Shown one piece after another: positions 47,901-51,333 of a stretch of 64,000 nucleotides of DNA. Origin of the DNA: Croceivirga sp009797885 (GTDB lineage: Bacteria > Bacteroidota > Bacteroidia > Flavobacteriales > Flavobacteriaceae); the NCBI GenBank assembly GCA_045866215.1, contig AP035880.1, positions 620,001 through 684,000 of the forward strand, given 5' to 3'. The first letter of the stretch is position 1, and each line of letters starts with the position of its first letter. The notes beneath the pieces are model-generated. The model had not been told where the DNA came from, did no database searches, and saw only the letters and a list, made by a program, of their open reading frames with translations. A program made the position numbers and the translations under genes.

Positions 47901-50140
47901 TAACGATACGGGACACCACTTTTCCAACGGCAGTGTGCAGGGTGTTGGTGCAGCTCGAATTGGGCACTGATGGTACGACCACCTTGACACCTGACCTTCT
48001 GGACAACGGTTCCAGTGATAACTGCCCGATTTCGTTGAGTGTTTCCACGAGCAGCCTCACGACCGTTGGCCTACATACAGTGACCCTTACGGCGACAGAT
48101 GACAGCAGCAATACAAATACCTGCCAGTCCGTGGTCGCCATCGAGGATGGCACAGCTCCTACGGCGGCCTGCAAGAACACCACTGTACAATTGGACGCAG
48201 CAGGCAGTGCAACAATCTCTACATCAGACGTGGACAACAACTCTTCCGACAACAGTGGGACACTATCGCTTTCCCTGGACAAAACAAGCTTTGGCTGTTC
48301 CGATGTTGGCGACAACACGGTGACTCTAACAGTGGTTGATGGCAGCAGCAACACGGCCAGTTGCGAGGCTACGGTAACCATTGAGGACAAAATCCAGCCA
48401 ACTGCCGTATGTCAGGTAACGACACTCCAATTGGATACCGATGGCCAGGCTACACTGGAGGCCTCCCTTGTGGACGATGGTTCCAGCGATGGCTGCGGGA
48501 ATGTTTTCCTAAGTGTGTCCCCTAACAACTTTACGGCCTTCGATATTGGTGCGAACACGGTGACCCTAACTGTGAGCGATTCCAATGGGAACGAAAACAG
48601 CTGCACCACCACGGTGACCGTATTGGACAACACCACTCCTGTACCCATCTGTAAGGACATTACCGTACAACTGAACACCTTGGGCAACATAACGATATCC
48701 GCATCGGACATCGACGACGGCTCTTACGACAACAGCGGTACGGTGTCGCTTTCCTTGAGCAGTACCAGTTTTGATTGCTCCGATCTGGGGGAAAGTACCG
48801 TGACCCTGACCGTGGCCGATGGTAGTGGCAACTCGGCCAGTTGTGAAGCCACGGTGACCGTTGAGGACGTAACCCAACCGACAGTATCATGCCAGGCGGT
48901 GATGCTCCAACTGGGCACGGGCGGAAGAGCTAGCCTGGATGCCATGCTCGTGGACAATGGTTCCAACGATGCCTGCGAGGTTGCCTCCCTAAACGTGACT
49001 CCAAACAGCTTTACGACCACGGACTTGGGTGCAAACGCAGTGACCCTGATGGTGACCGACAACAGTGGCAACATTGCAACCTGCCAGACCACGGTCACCG
49101 TGGTGGATGGCACGGCTCCCGCGGCCATTTGCCAGGACATTACCGTAGAACTGAATGTACTGAACAATGCAACGATTGCCATTTCGGACATCGACAACGG
49201 TTCATTTGACAGTAATGGTGGTACCCTGTCCCTTGAACTGGATAAAGACACCTTTGCCTGTTCCGATGTGGGGGAGAACACAGTGACCCTTGCCGTGACC
49301 GACAATAGTGGGAACACGGCCAACTGCACCGCCACGGTAACAGTCCAGGATACAACCGCACCACTGGCCATTGTTACCAACAGCGGACCGATCTGTCAAG
49401 GCTCCACCTTACAGCTGGAGGAAATAAGCAAATTGGGAACCTCTTGGTTATGGACCAGTAATGGGGATGCCGTATTCAATGACCCTACCCTACAAAACCC
49501 AGAGGTGACCAATGTCTCGGATGGGGAAGAGTTCGCCGTTAGCGTCGCCCTGGCCAATGGCTGTACCATTACCGGTACTACCACGGCCTTTATCCTAGAG
49601 GCTCCTGAACTAGTGGTAGAGGGCGAACAGGGGTTCTGTACTTTGGAAAAGCACACGGTATCGGATTTGGCAGCTTCCGGTAATGGCACCCTTCACTGGT
49701 ATCTGGGAAAAGGCGATACCGTGGAATTGGAAGGTGATGTTGATCTTGTTGATGGTACCGTCTATTACGGACTGTTGGAGGATAGTAATGGATGTACCTC
49801 CAATCTTGTTGCCGTGACGGTGAGGATTTCCATGCAGGATTGTGAAGAATCCCCGAAAGCGGACAGACTCGGCTTCTCCCCGAACGGCGATGGAATCAAC
49901 GATACCTTTTCCATTTCATGGTTAAAAGACGATTACCCCAATTATATCATGTCGGTCTATGACCGTAACGGCACCCTGGTGTACCGAGGGAGCATAAGCA
50001 CACCGGACTGGGATGGCAGTGCGGACCGGGGCGTTGTCCTGGGGGACGGCAAACTGCCCAACGGGGTATATTACTATACGATAGATTTCGGGGACGGGAC
50101 CACGCCACAGGCCCAGGGAATTGTCTATCTGAACCGATAG
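26909..50140 (+). CDS. Giant BspA-like (DUF285) / HYR-domain surface protein with T9SS type B sorting domain
   Basis: From the ATG at 26909 the product is 7,743 residues, roughly 0.8 MDa. That start gives MLTFFTFLLITTGLFAQ, a signal peptide. The frame stays open upstream to 26609, and an ATG at 26837 would add an Arg-Arg-containing n-region, so that start is possible too. Residues ~18-4770 hold ten modules. Each has a sandwich-like lead (GTYDVDLGNDGTYEL), a run of BspA/DUF285 repeats (ATAFNQDIGSWNTSNVTNM), a closing GLSxxNWDATLIGWH motif, and usually one HYR-like domain. Residues ~4775-7480 are ~34 consecutive HYR-like domains of ~80 residues. An Ig-like segment follows, then the type B sorting domain (FSPNGDGINDTF, LPNGVYYYTIDF, ~7654-7743). 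BspA-type repeats in other bacteria bind host or matrix proteins; here only export to the cell surface by T9SS is well supported, and adhesion is inferred. No PorP/SprF gene adjoins it. Confidence 0.93.
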   Translation: MLTFFTFLLITTGLFAQGEFITTWNTTYPGTSEDNSITIPLTGTYDVDVGNDGTWDLFGETNATTVDITLYPNPKNNNINYTAGEIQLAIRNAASGAGNLTRIYFNNRNDRQKLLSVDQWGSSIAWSTMHRAFHGCTNVEVKATDAPDLGSVTNMGQMFSGCTKLRGTTGFSSWNTAHVTSMVGMFADASAFNGDISSWNTGSVTDMSWMFWNATAFDKDIGSWNTSNVTNMSNMFNGATAFDADIGSWETDNVADMSYMFSGATAFDQDMGSWNTSTVTTMRGLFQEATAFDQDIGSWNTGNVTIMDQLFYKATAFNGDIGSWNVAKVINMGAMFNGATTFNQDISSWNTINVTNMGGMFNGATAFNQSLGSWNVDKVTNMGSMFSGATAFDKNIGSWDVGNVINMGSMFSNATTFNQNIDSWETAKVTNMGSMFSGATAFNADIGLWDVGSVTNMQSMFSGATAFDQDIGSWNVVKVTNMSGMFDKATAFNTDISSWDVGSVTNMGSMFSGATAFNQNIGSWETASATNMQSMFSGASAFDQNLGNWDMGQLTAGGNMLDSSGLSLDNWDATLIGWHSQGFTNTVTIGASGLVYCAAGNERAEMTTFTFTGDTLPDTLPKAQCKATTIALNLNGTVTLPPALVDDDSFACGVSSLRVSPSSFTTTDLGTNEVILTVTDGNNKTSTCKTSVTVVGSTNSASVFVTTWNTTYSGTSNANSITIPAEGTYDVDLGNDGSYELFDQTDGTTIDVTAHGRTAGEIQVALRNAASGTGTLERIHFNNTGDKDKILSVDQWGSSISWSTMDSAFRGCTHLDVKATDVPDLANLTSLRLLFAGATAFNGDISSWNVTSVTNMAGMFWGASTFNQNIGSWNTANVTTMEGLFQGATAFDQNIGSWNVSKVTMMVSMFKGAKSFDQNIGAWNTGSVLLMGSMFQGASAFDQDLGDWNLQTLLSGGDMLSGSGLSTTNWDNTLIGWHRKGFTNTPTIGASGLVYCQAGSERAALTLNITGDHAERTPPTVACKATSEFQLGTSSTATLTTDLVETSSSDACGIASRSLSRSNFTTADLGVHTVTLTVTDGNGNTNTCQTMVNVVAYPTSIFVTTWNATSSITIPAQGTYDVDLGNDGTYELQNQSGAITVNVSSYGYTPGKIQLGIRNASSGNGTLDRIYFSNSIQANRDKILSVDQWGSSISWSTMKDAFRLCTKLDVLATDAPDLSKVTDTSYMFGGCTSLKGNTSFSTWDVSNVTDMTAMFNQATVFDQSLGNWDMGQVTNGSSMLNSSGISGENWDATLIGWHGQYFTNTPEIGAHRLVYCKAADERELLILHSLNITGDEKNSTPPTARCKDKVILQLDASGTASLTTDQVDNGSSSTCGISILRLSQSNFTSSDVGVKTITLTARDNTTPVSWLSSCTTQVHVLDLPTTPFIATWGTRESGTSGSNSITIPATGTYDVDLGNDGTYELSDQYGSTTIDVTQYGYSAGDIQVALRNASSGEGTLSRIYFNNGGDKQKLISVDQWGSSISWSSMEDAFNGCLNLEVKATDAPDLSKVTDMSGMFKWCMSLKGKTGFSTWNTSNVTDMEAMFAHAYTFNGDIGSWNTAKVYNMKSMFWSARTFNQNLGNWDLGQLIGGIDMFSNSGLSVENWDATLIGWHGQYFTNDPSIGASGLVYCEAGTQRDALTLYVYGDSAETTKPTAVCKDVEVILSPAGTATMEASLVDNGSSDTCGTVSFEVSNGSGTAVTERTFTTSHIGENTVTLTVIDPNGNTETCEPTVTVIDHATRVFVTTWDTTKPGTSKSSSITIPATGTYDVDLGHDGTYELSNQTGTITIDLSTIQGYSPGEIKVALWNANSGTGTLERIHFNNSGDRQKLLSVDQWGGGISWSTMEGAFHGCTNLDIKATDAPDLDKVTSLSNMFNGCTTLTGTTDFSTWNTANVTNMTGMFNGASTFDQDIGPWNTSKVTMMQSMFFGATAFNQEIGSWNTGNVIIMQSMFFGATAFDQDIGSWDTDNVKNMSWMFAGASAFNQNIGSWNTSSATQMGGMFVSASSFDQNLGDWDLRQLTNGVDMLDGSGLSMDNWDATLIGWHRQYFTNTPTIGASGLVYCKAGTERAALTLNITDDIMENTPPTAKCLQALTLRLDIYGAASLTTDIVDNGSSDVCGDVSLGLSQSSFTASDLGENIITLTVTDNTSKTSTCNTTVTILDLPPDLFVTTWDTTKPGFSDRNFITIPVEGTYDVDVGNDGTYDLTDQIGPTTINVTNYPNPATGTNYTAGKIQLALRNAASNSGDLTRIRFSPFEADDRLKLLSVEQWGNDIPWSTMEQAFFGCNNLEINAVDAPDLSNLTHMGLMFASCSALKGTEYFDTWNTARVTDMGSMFLGATDFNSDIGSWNTGKVINMVNMFSNAASFDQDIGSWDTSRVTNMHQMFYGASAFNGNIGSWNVVQVEDMAYMFYDADAFNQDIGSWNVVQVEDMAYMFYGAGAFDQNIGSWNTGNVTDMRLMFRDAITFDQNIGSWNTSSVTNMRSMFLYAGAFDQNLGHWDMGQVTSGAAMLNNSGLSGINWDATLMGWYNQGFTNTPTIGAVGLVYCKAATQRAALTLNITGDSADTTLPEALCQQTLTLQLGTDGTASLTTDLVDDGSNDTCGIASLGLSQYNFTTDDLGVNTVTLTVTDNLDQVSTCESTVTVVDHPIKLFITTWDTTKSGTSDENFITIPAEGKYDVDVGNDGTYDLTDQTGTTIIDVTKYTNPTTGTNYTAGEIQLVLRDAVSGNGTLSRIHFNNTGDSQKLLSVDQWGSSISWSTMESAFQGCSNLDVEAIDVPNLASVTNMSGMFGGCTSLEGTANFDTWNTSGVTDMSFMFSDASAFNQDISSWDTGKVTSMNFMFAAATAFNGSIGSWNTNSVTNMNYVFFQATAFNQNLGDWYMGKVSNGTGMLNSSGLSVANWDATLIGWHAQGFTNTPIIGASGLVYCTAGAKRAALTLNITGDRAETVPPSANCVQEVTLHLGTNGMSTLTTNLVDDGSSDACGDVDLKVFDDNGDAVYTRTFTTAELGAHTVTLTATDPNGNTDYCEATVTVEDPASVFITTWNTNKTGTSNGNSITIPAIGTYDVDLGNDGIYDLFDQTGTTTINVTTYGHTTGEIQVALRNATSGTGTLTRIHFNNTGDKQKLLSVDQWGNGIAWSTMSGAFYGCTYLEVKATDAPDLGNVMDMSQMFQGATSFDGDIGSWNTAKVTTMANMFYGATAFNQNIGSWNTSNVTWMDGMFYFATAFNQDIGSWNTSSVSDMHYMFWNATAFDQNIGSWNTSKVTRMEGMFFRATAFNQNIGSWNTSSVTDMAAMFGNASTFDQNIGSWNTGEVIDMASMFSYASVFNQDIGSWNTGKVTDMTSMFSYASVFNQNIGSWNTGKVTSMQNMFSSAGDFDQNLKDWNLGQLSNGVSGGGGMLNGSGLSMDNWDATLIGWHTRGFTNTPTIGTSGLVYCKAAAERAAMKFNFTGDSQKNTKPTALCQSALTLRLGTDGTANLTTDFVDIGSNDACGISRSLSQSSFTAAHLGTETVTLTVTDPVGNTETCETMVTVETGTSVFVTSWDTTKSDTSSGTITIPALGTYDVDLGNDGTYELLNQRGTITVDVTNTNYKDPDGNNYSAGEIQVALRNAAYGSGTLDGIQFNNTGDRQKLLSVDQWGSNIYWSSMASAFYGCTNLEIKATDAPNLGGVTDMSSMFRGATALNGDIGSWDTSNVKDMSYMFALASAFNGDIGSWNTAQVTNMKLMFTNASTFNANIGPWDTGNVTDMYGMFGYASTFNQNIGSWNTGQVTDMYGMFGYASTFNQNIGSWNTGQVTDMSYMFHGATAFNGNLSSWNTANVTTMTDMFYGATAFDENLGSWNTANVTTMANMFYGATAFNGNLNSWNTAKVTTMANMFYGATAFNGNIASWNTASVIDMSSMFYGASAFNRDIGSWNTSKVNNMSAMFAYVSAFNQDIGLWNTSSVINMSGIFRNATSFNGNLSSWNTHSVTNMVGMFWNASAFDQNLGAWDLGQVTYGTNMLDNSGLSVTNWDNTLIGWNNQGFTNNVTIGASSLTYCTATTQRSALISRGFNITGDSAETTSPTATCHQTVLLQLDKTGTAILTTDLMDNGSSDACGNVTFSLSKSSFTGADLGENRVTLTVTDPNGNTNTCHALVVLDDQWSPNAGCKDITVQLDATGSVTIAASDIDDNSSDNAGTISFSVNKDTFNCSDVRQNSVILTVTDEVGNMATCAGRVTVEDKTLPMASCKAAAIQLGINGTASLAVDLVDNGSSAICGGSVSLNLSQSSFTSTDLGANTVTLTVLDSKGSTKTCETTVTVMDPDTFVTTWDTTKFGSSDSNSIIIPASGTYDVDLGNDGSYELTGQTTTIEIDVTTKGYQAGEIQVALRNTSDSGSLERIHFNYTGDPQKLLSVDQWSSSISWTTMAGAFWGCTNMDILASDTPDLSQVGSMKQMFASCTSLKGTTSFSAWNTSNVTTMRFMFSGASLFNENIGSWNTSKVTDMGYMFSAASTFDQDIGSWNTDNVTDMRYMFTSASAFNSNIGLWNTTSVTNMSAMFSGATNFNTDIGSWNTASVTSMNQMFWEATVFEQDIGLWNTSSVTNMYGMFYGATAFNGNIDLWNTGNVTTMDSMFYSATSFNQNIGSWNTGSVTDMGQMFSGASAFDQDLGEWDLGALTSLQGITGGINMLKNSGLSVANWDATLIGWHTKGYHDASKFPNFPAIGADGLVYCRARAQRAAFANITGDSLSDADPEAKCQIVTLQLGTEGTATLTTDLVDKGSDGCGISLSLSETSFGITHLGANIVTLTVSDGSTSDTCTAIVTVVDKMLPTPNCQNVTVELNTSGSATITTSDVDNGSSDNSGSVSLALDKTSFSCSDVGDNTVTLIVIDGSSNSDHCTATVTVQDKLQPTAACKTAVEIELGTDGTAALTTNAVDDGSSDNCSISLSLSETSFDASHLGANTVTLTVGDGSNTATCTTAVTVVDKIIPTPSCQDITVELNTSGSATIATSDIDNSSSDNSGSVSLSLDKTSFGCSDMGDNTVTLTVSDSSSNSDSCTATVTVQDKIQPTATCKTAVEIELGTNGTAILTTEDVDDGSNDNCSVSLGLSDTSFDASHFGDNTVTLTVTDGSSNSKSCTATVSVVDNIVPTPSCRDNTVELSAAGSATITTTDIDNGSSDNSGTFVTLSLDTTSFDCSDVGNNTVTLTVTDGSSNTNSCTATVTVQDKIQPTATCNTSVEIELGTDGTATLTTDLVDNGSSDNCPVSMNVSQNSFTSVGTHTVILTVNDGSKNTNSCSATVSVVDKIVPTPVCKNTSVELSAAGSATITTTDIDNGSSDNSGTIIALYLNETSFGCSDVGSNTVTLTATDGSGNTNSCTATVTVEDKIQPTATCKTSVEIELGTNGTATLATNAINDGSNDNCPISLGLSQTSFDTTRLGANTVTLTVDDGSNTATCSTTVTVVDKILPTPGCRDITVELNTSGSATITTSDIDNGSSDNSGTVSLSLDETSFGCSDVGENTVTLTVTDDSGKSAYCTATVTVEDKLQPTATCKTAVEIELGTDGTATLTTDDVDDGFDDNCPISLELSQTSFGSTHLGANTVTLTVGDGSNTATCTTTVTVVDKIVPTSGCQDITVELNTSGSATITTSDIDNGSSDNSGVVSLSLDETSFGCSDVGDNTVTLTVSDGSNNTATCAATVTVEDKIQPTATCKTSVEIELGTNGTATLTTNAIDNGSSDNCPISLGLSQASFGTTHLGANTVTLTVSDGSNTVTYSATVTVVDKIVPTPSCQEITVELNTSGSATIATSDIDNGSSDNSGVVSLSLDETSFGCSDVGDNTVTLTVTDGSGNSDSCTATVTVEDKIQPTATCKTSLEIELGTNGMATLATNAMDDGSNDNCPISLELSQTSFGNTHLGANTVTLTVTDGSNTDSCTTTVTVVDKIVPTPGCKDFTVELNASGSATITTVDIDNGSSDNSGTILLSLDETSFGCSDIGENTVTLMVTDGSGNSDSCTATVTVEDKLQPTATCKTSVEIELGTNGTATLATNAIDNGSSDNCPISLGLSQASFDTAHLGANTVTLTVGDGSNTATCTTTVTVVDKILPTPSCQDITLELDASGSAAIATTDIDNGSSDNSGMVSLSLDKTSFGCSDVGSNRVTLTVGDGSGNSDSCTAAVMVEDKIQPTALCKVLVQLELGTNGTATLTTDDVNDGSSDNCPISLGLSETNFTTVGIHTITLTVTDNSNNTNTCQSVITVEDGTIPTAACKDTTIQLDASGNVTIATTDIDNGSFDNSGTVSLSLDTTSFDCSDMGNHTVTLTATDGSGNSDSCLATVTVQDKVAPTALCKGATVQLDAAGSATIVTSDIDDGSSDTCGGVSANVFPDIFTAVGTHTVTLRVIDGSNNTENCITTVTVTDNMAPTAACKDVTVQLDTTGSATISPLDIDNGSYDNSGTTVTLSLDKTSFACSDLGQNTVTLTVTDGSSNSANCETTVAVEDKSAPTALCKASVEIELGNDGTASLTTTLVDGGSGDNCPISLGLSETSFGTTHLGANTVTLTVTDGGGNTNSCTCTVSVVDKIAPVPSCQDITVELDAAGDATITTSDIDNSSSDNSGTVSLSLDTTNFDCSDVGDNTVTLTVTDGSSNTNTCMAAVTVEDKIQPTAECQVTTLQLDTTGTASLTANLVDNGSSDTCGSVSLNVSTSNFMASDLGMNTVTLTVTDPHGNQNSCTTTVTVEDKIVPTPVCQNIIVELDALGSTTITTTDIDNGSSDNSVNTLSLSLDKTGFGCSDVGANTVTLTVTDGSSNSDSCTATVTVEDKIQPTALCKASVEIELDTIGIATLTTNEVDSGSSDNCPISLELSKTSFSTAHLGANSVTLTVTDDGNAATCITTVTVVDKILPAPGCQDISVELNASGSATITTADIDNGSFDNSGTVALSLDKSEFSCSDVGDNTVTLKVTDGSRNSDNCTATVTIRDTTFPTAVCRVLVQLELGTDGTTTLTPDLLDNGSSDNCPISLSVSTSSLTTVGLHTVTLTATDDSSNTNTCQSVVAIEDGTAPTAACKNTTVQLDAAGSATISTSDVDNNSSDNSGTLSLSLDKTSFGCSDVGDNTVTLTVVDGSSNTASCEATVTIEDKIQPTAVCQVTTLQLDTDGQATLEASLVDDGSSDGCGNVFLSVSPNNFTAFDIGANTVTLTVSDSNGNENSCTTTVTVLDNTTPVPICKDITVQLNTLGNITISASDIDDGSYDNSGTVSLSLSSTSFDCSDLGESTVTLTVADGSGNSASCEATVTVEDVTQPTVSCQAVMLQLGTGGRASLDAMLVDNGSNDACEVASLNVTPNSFTTTDLGANAVTLMVTDNSGNIATCQTTVTVVDGTAPAAICQDITVELNVLNNATIAISDIDNGSFDSNGGTLSLELDKDTFACSDVGENTVTLAVTDNSGNTANCTATVTVQDTTAPLAIVTNSGPICQGSTLQLEEISKLGTSWLWTSNGDAVFNDPTLQNPEVTNVSDGEEFAVSVALANGCTITGTTTAFILEAPELVVEGEQGFCTLEKHTVSDLAASGNGTLHWYLGKGDTVELEGDVDLVDGTVYYGLLEDSNGCTSNLVAVTVRISMQDCEESPKADRLGFSPNGDGINDTFSISWLKDDYPNYIMSVYDRNGTLVYRGSISTPDWDGSADRGVVLGDGKLPNGVYYYTIDFGDGTTPQAQGIVYLNR
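26960..41230 (+). repeat. Ten large BspA/DUF285 modules
   Basis: Module starts, recognised by the FVTTWDTT-like motif, fall near 26962, 29017, 30209, 31187, 32260, 33537, 34988, 36155, 37655 and 39956. Spacing varies from about 1.0 to 2.3 kb because the number of ~26-residue MF-x-GATAFNQDIGSWNT repeats differs. Module 3 has the fewest; modules 1 and 9 are the longest. Modules 1-8 are each followed by one HYR-like domain and module 9 by three; the long HYR array begins after module 10. Confidence 0.9.
41240..49345 (+). repeat. Array of ~34 HYR-like domains of alternating subtype
   Basis: Units of about 240 bp (80 residues) alternate between type A (CQDITVELNTSGSATI, DNGSSDNSG, FGCSDVGDNTVTLTV) and type B (CKTSVEIELGTNGTATL, DDGSSDNCPISL, HLGANTVTLTV). 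Strict alternation holds for about the first 18 domains, then becomes irregular. Linkers read VEDKIQPTA before type B and VVDKIVPTP before type A. Each unit has three conserved Cys residues. Confidence 0.9.
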
Positions 50141-50143
50141 ACA
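50122..50143 (+). other. Perfect hairpin overlapping the stop codon of the giant gene
   Basis: TGTCTATC (50122-50129) and GATAGACA (50136-50143) pair over 8 bp around a 6-nt loop, and the TAG stop lies inside the 3' arm. No T-run follows, so it is not a standard terminator. It may protect the 3' end of the message or be fortuitous. Confidence 0.4.
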
Positions 50144-50520
50144 GAAAATACAAGGGCAACACAGAATAAAGGTTAGCTTAAGACATTGGAAGGTCCTGTT
50201 TGGCCGCTATTTAGGCAACACATTCAAAGGGCGTCCCGACAACAGGGATGTACCCTACCAAAGTTAAGAACGAAGTTTTGGGTATTACCAATGGGACGGC
50301 CACTGCATTCAGAAAAGAAGGGAACCCATCGCAAACTAGGATTTAAGCCCTATCCCAGACGATATGTATGTTGTGAGTTTTTTGAATTGTGCCAAAATCA
50401 AGGTATACCCCATATAACAAGATGGAATATTTTCATGTGTTGAATACACGTAAAACATGGGTTCACAACCAGTTAAACAATTTTTTGTACATTGGAATAC
50501 GTAACCAATACTTTTTTCAA
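50141..50520. other. Intergenic region downstream of the giant gene
   Basis: About 380 bp with no convincing gene or strong terminator. Just before the next ATG a TTTTTG followed ~20 nt later by TACTTTTT resembles a weak Bacteroidota promoter, but it would leave almost no leader. Confidence 0.4.
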
Positions 50521-50955
50521 ATGACAAATCAAACAGTAAAACCACCCATTTGGTTTTGGGTGGTAAGTATATTCGCATTTTTGTGGAATCTGGTCGGGGT
50601 TTATAGTTACTTGAATTCAAAATTAAACCAAGTAGCCATGTTGGAAGCCATGACCCAAGAACAACGTGAACTTTTTGAAGGCATCCCAGCCTGGGCTACA
50701 GCGGCCTTTGCCATAGCCGTTTTTTCAGGGGCAATTGCCTCCATTGGACTATTGATACGTAAAAAATGGGCCAAACCATTATTTATATTATCATTATTGG
50801 CCGCAGTACTACAATTTATCAATTGGTTGTTTCTTCAAAATGCCGGTGAGGTGTATGGAGGTCAGGCCTATGTAATGCCCGTTTTAGTTGTAGTCATTGG
50901 AATTTTACTGATTCTCTTTTCCAAACGTTCCATTGCGAAGGGGTGGTTGAAATAA
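50521..50955 (+). CDS. Small integral membrane protein, function unknown
   Basis: The 144-residue protein starts MTNQTVKPPIWFWVVSIFAF. Four hydrophobic segments are visible: ~10-30 (WFWVVSIFAFLWNLVGVYSY), ~60-80 (WATAAFAIAVFSGAIASIGL), ~87-107 (PLFILSLLAAVLQFINWLF) and ~117-135 (VMPVLVVVIGILLILF). The tail KRSIAKGWLK is positively charged. The ATG at 50521 is preferred over upstream in-frame starts because the upstream residues are not hydrophobic and include low-complexity sequence. I do not recognise the family with confidence; similar small four-helix proteins in flavobacteria are mostly uncharacterised. It stands alone between the giant gene and a shared bidirectional terminator, so context gives no hint of function. 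Confidence 0.8.
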   Translation: MTNQTVKPPIWFWVVSIFAFLWNLVGVYSYLNSKLNQVAMLEAMTQEQRELFEGIPAWATAAFAIAVFSGAIASIGLLIRKKWAKPLFILSLLAAVLQFINWLFLQNAGEVYGGQAYVMPVLVVVIGILLILFSKRSIAKGWLK

Positions 50956-50982
50956 AACCCTTCCCTTCTTACAACAAAAAAT

Positions 50983-51018
50983 AAAAAAGGCCCTGATAAC
51001 AAATCAGGGCCTTTTTTT
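50983..51018. terminator. Bidirectional terminator between the membrane-protein gene and the rpoC operon
   Basis: GGCCCTGAT (50989-50997) and ATCAGGGCC (51003-51011) form a 9-bp stem with a 5-nt loop. A run of six A (50983-50988) lies on one side and seven T (51012-51018) on the other, so it can stop transcription in both directions. The T-run overlaps the stop codon of the DUF3467 gene (51017-51019). Confidence 0.92.
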
Positions 51019-51328
51019 ATGCTTCTCCCGTAGGACCAAAATTCAATGGTATGGGAGGTTGTTCATAATCCTTAATTGTTCCATGCGCCTTTTCGAACCT
51101 ATTCACATTATCGTTAAGTGCCTTTAGGAACTTTTTAGCATGCTGTGGTGTCAATACAATTCTGCTTTTCACCTTTGCTTTTGGTGCTCCTGGCATCATA
51201 CTGATAAAATCCACTACAAATTCAGATACAGAATGGTTAATAATGGCCAGATTGGAATAAATTCCTTCTGCCGTCTTCTCATCCAGTTCTATATTAATCT
51301 GTTTTTGATTTTGGTTCTTTTCAGCCAT
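51017..51328 (-). CDS. DUF3467 family protein
   Basis: The 103-residue protein starts MAEKNQNQKQINIELDEKTA. It contains the DUF3467 core: YSNLAIINHSVSEFVVDFIS, SRIVLTPQHAKKFLKAL and a Pro-rich tail. It starts 5 bp after the rpoC stop, so it is very likely cotranscribed with rpoC, a linkage usual in Bacteroidota. Its function is not established; the position suggests a link to transcription or to growth-rate-dependent expression, but that is inference only. It ends in a bidirectional terminator. Confidence 0.9.
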   Translation of the reverse strand: MAEKNQNQKQINIELDEKTAEGIYSNLAIINHSVSEFVVDFISMMPGAPKAKVKSRIVLTPQHAKKFLKALNDNVNRFEKAHGTIKDYEQPPIPLNFGPTGEA

Positions 51329-51333
51329 GTTTT

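Noticed and set aside
27116..49689. Many minus-strand open frames opposite the giant BspA/HYR gene, the longest 672 codons (44302-46320)
   Set aside because: All are antisense to the HYR or BspA repeats, with valine/serine/leucine-biased compositions, no domains and no start signals.
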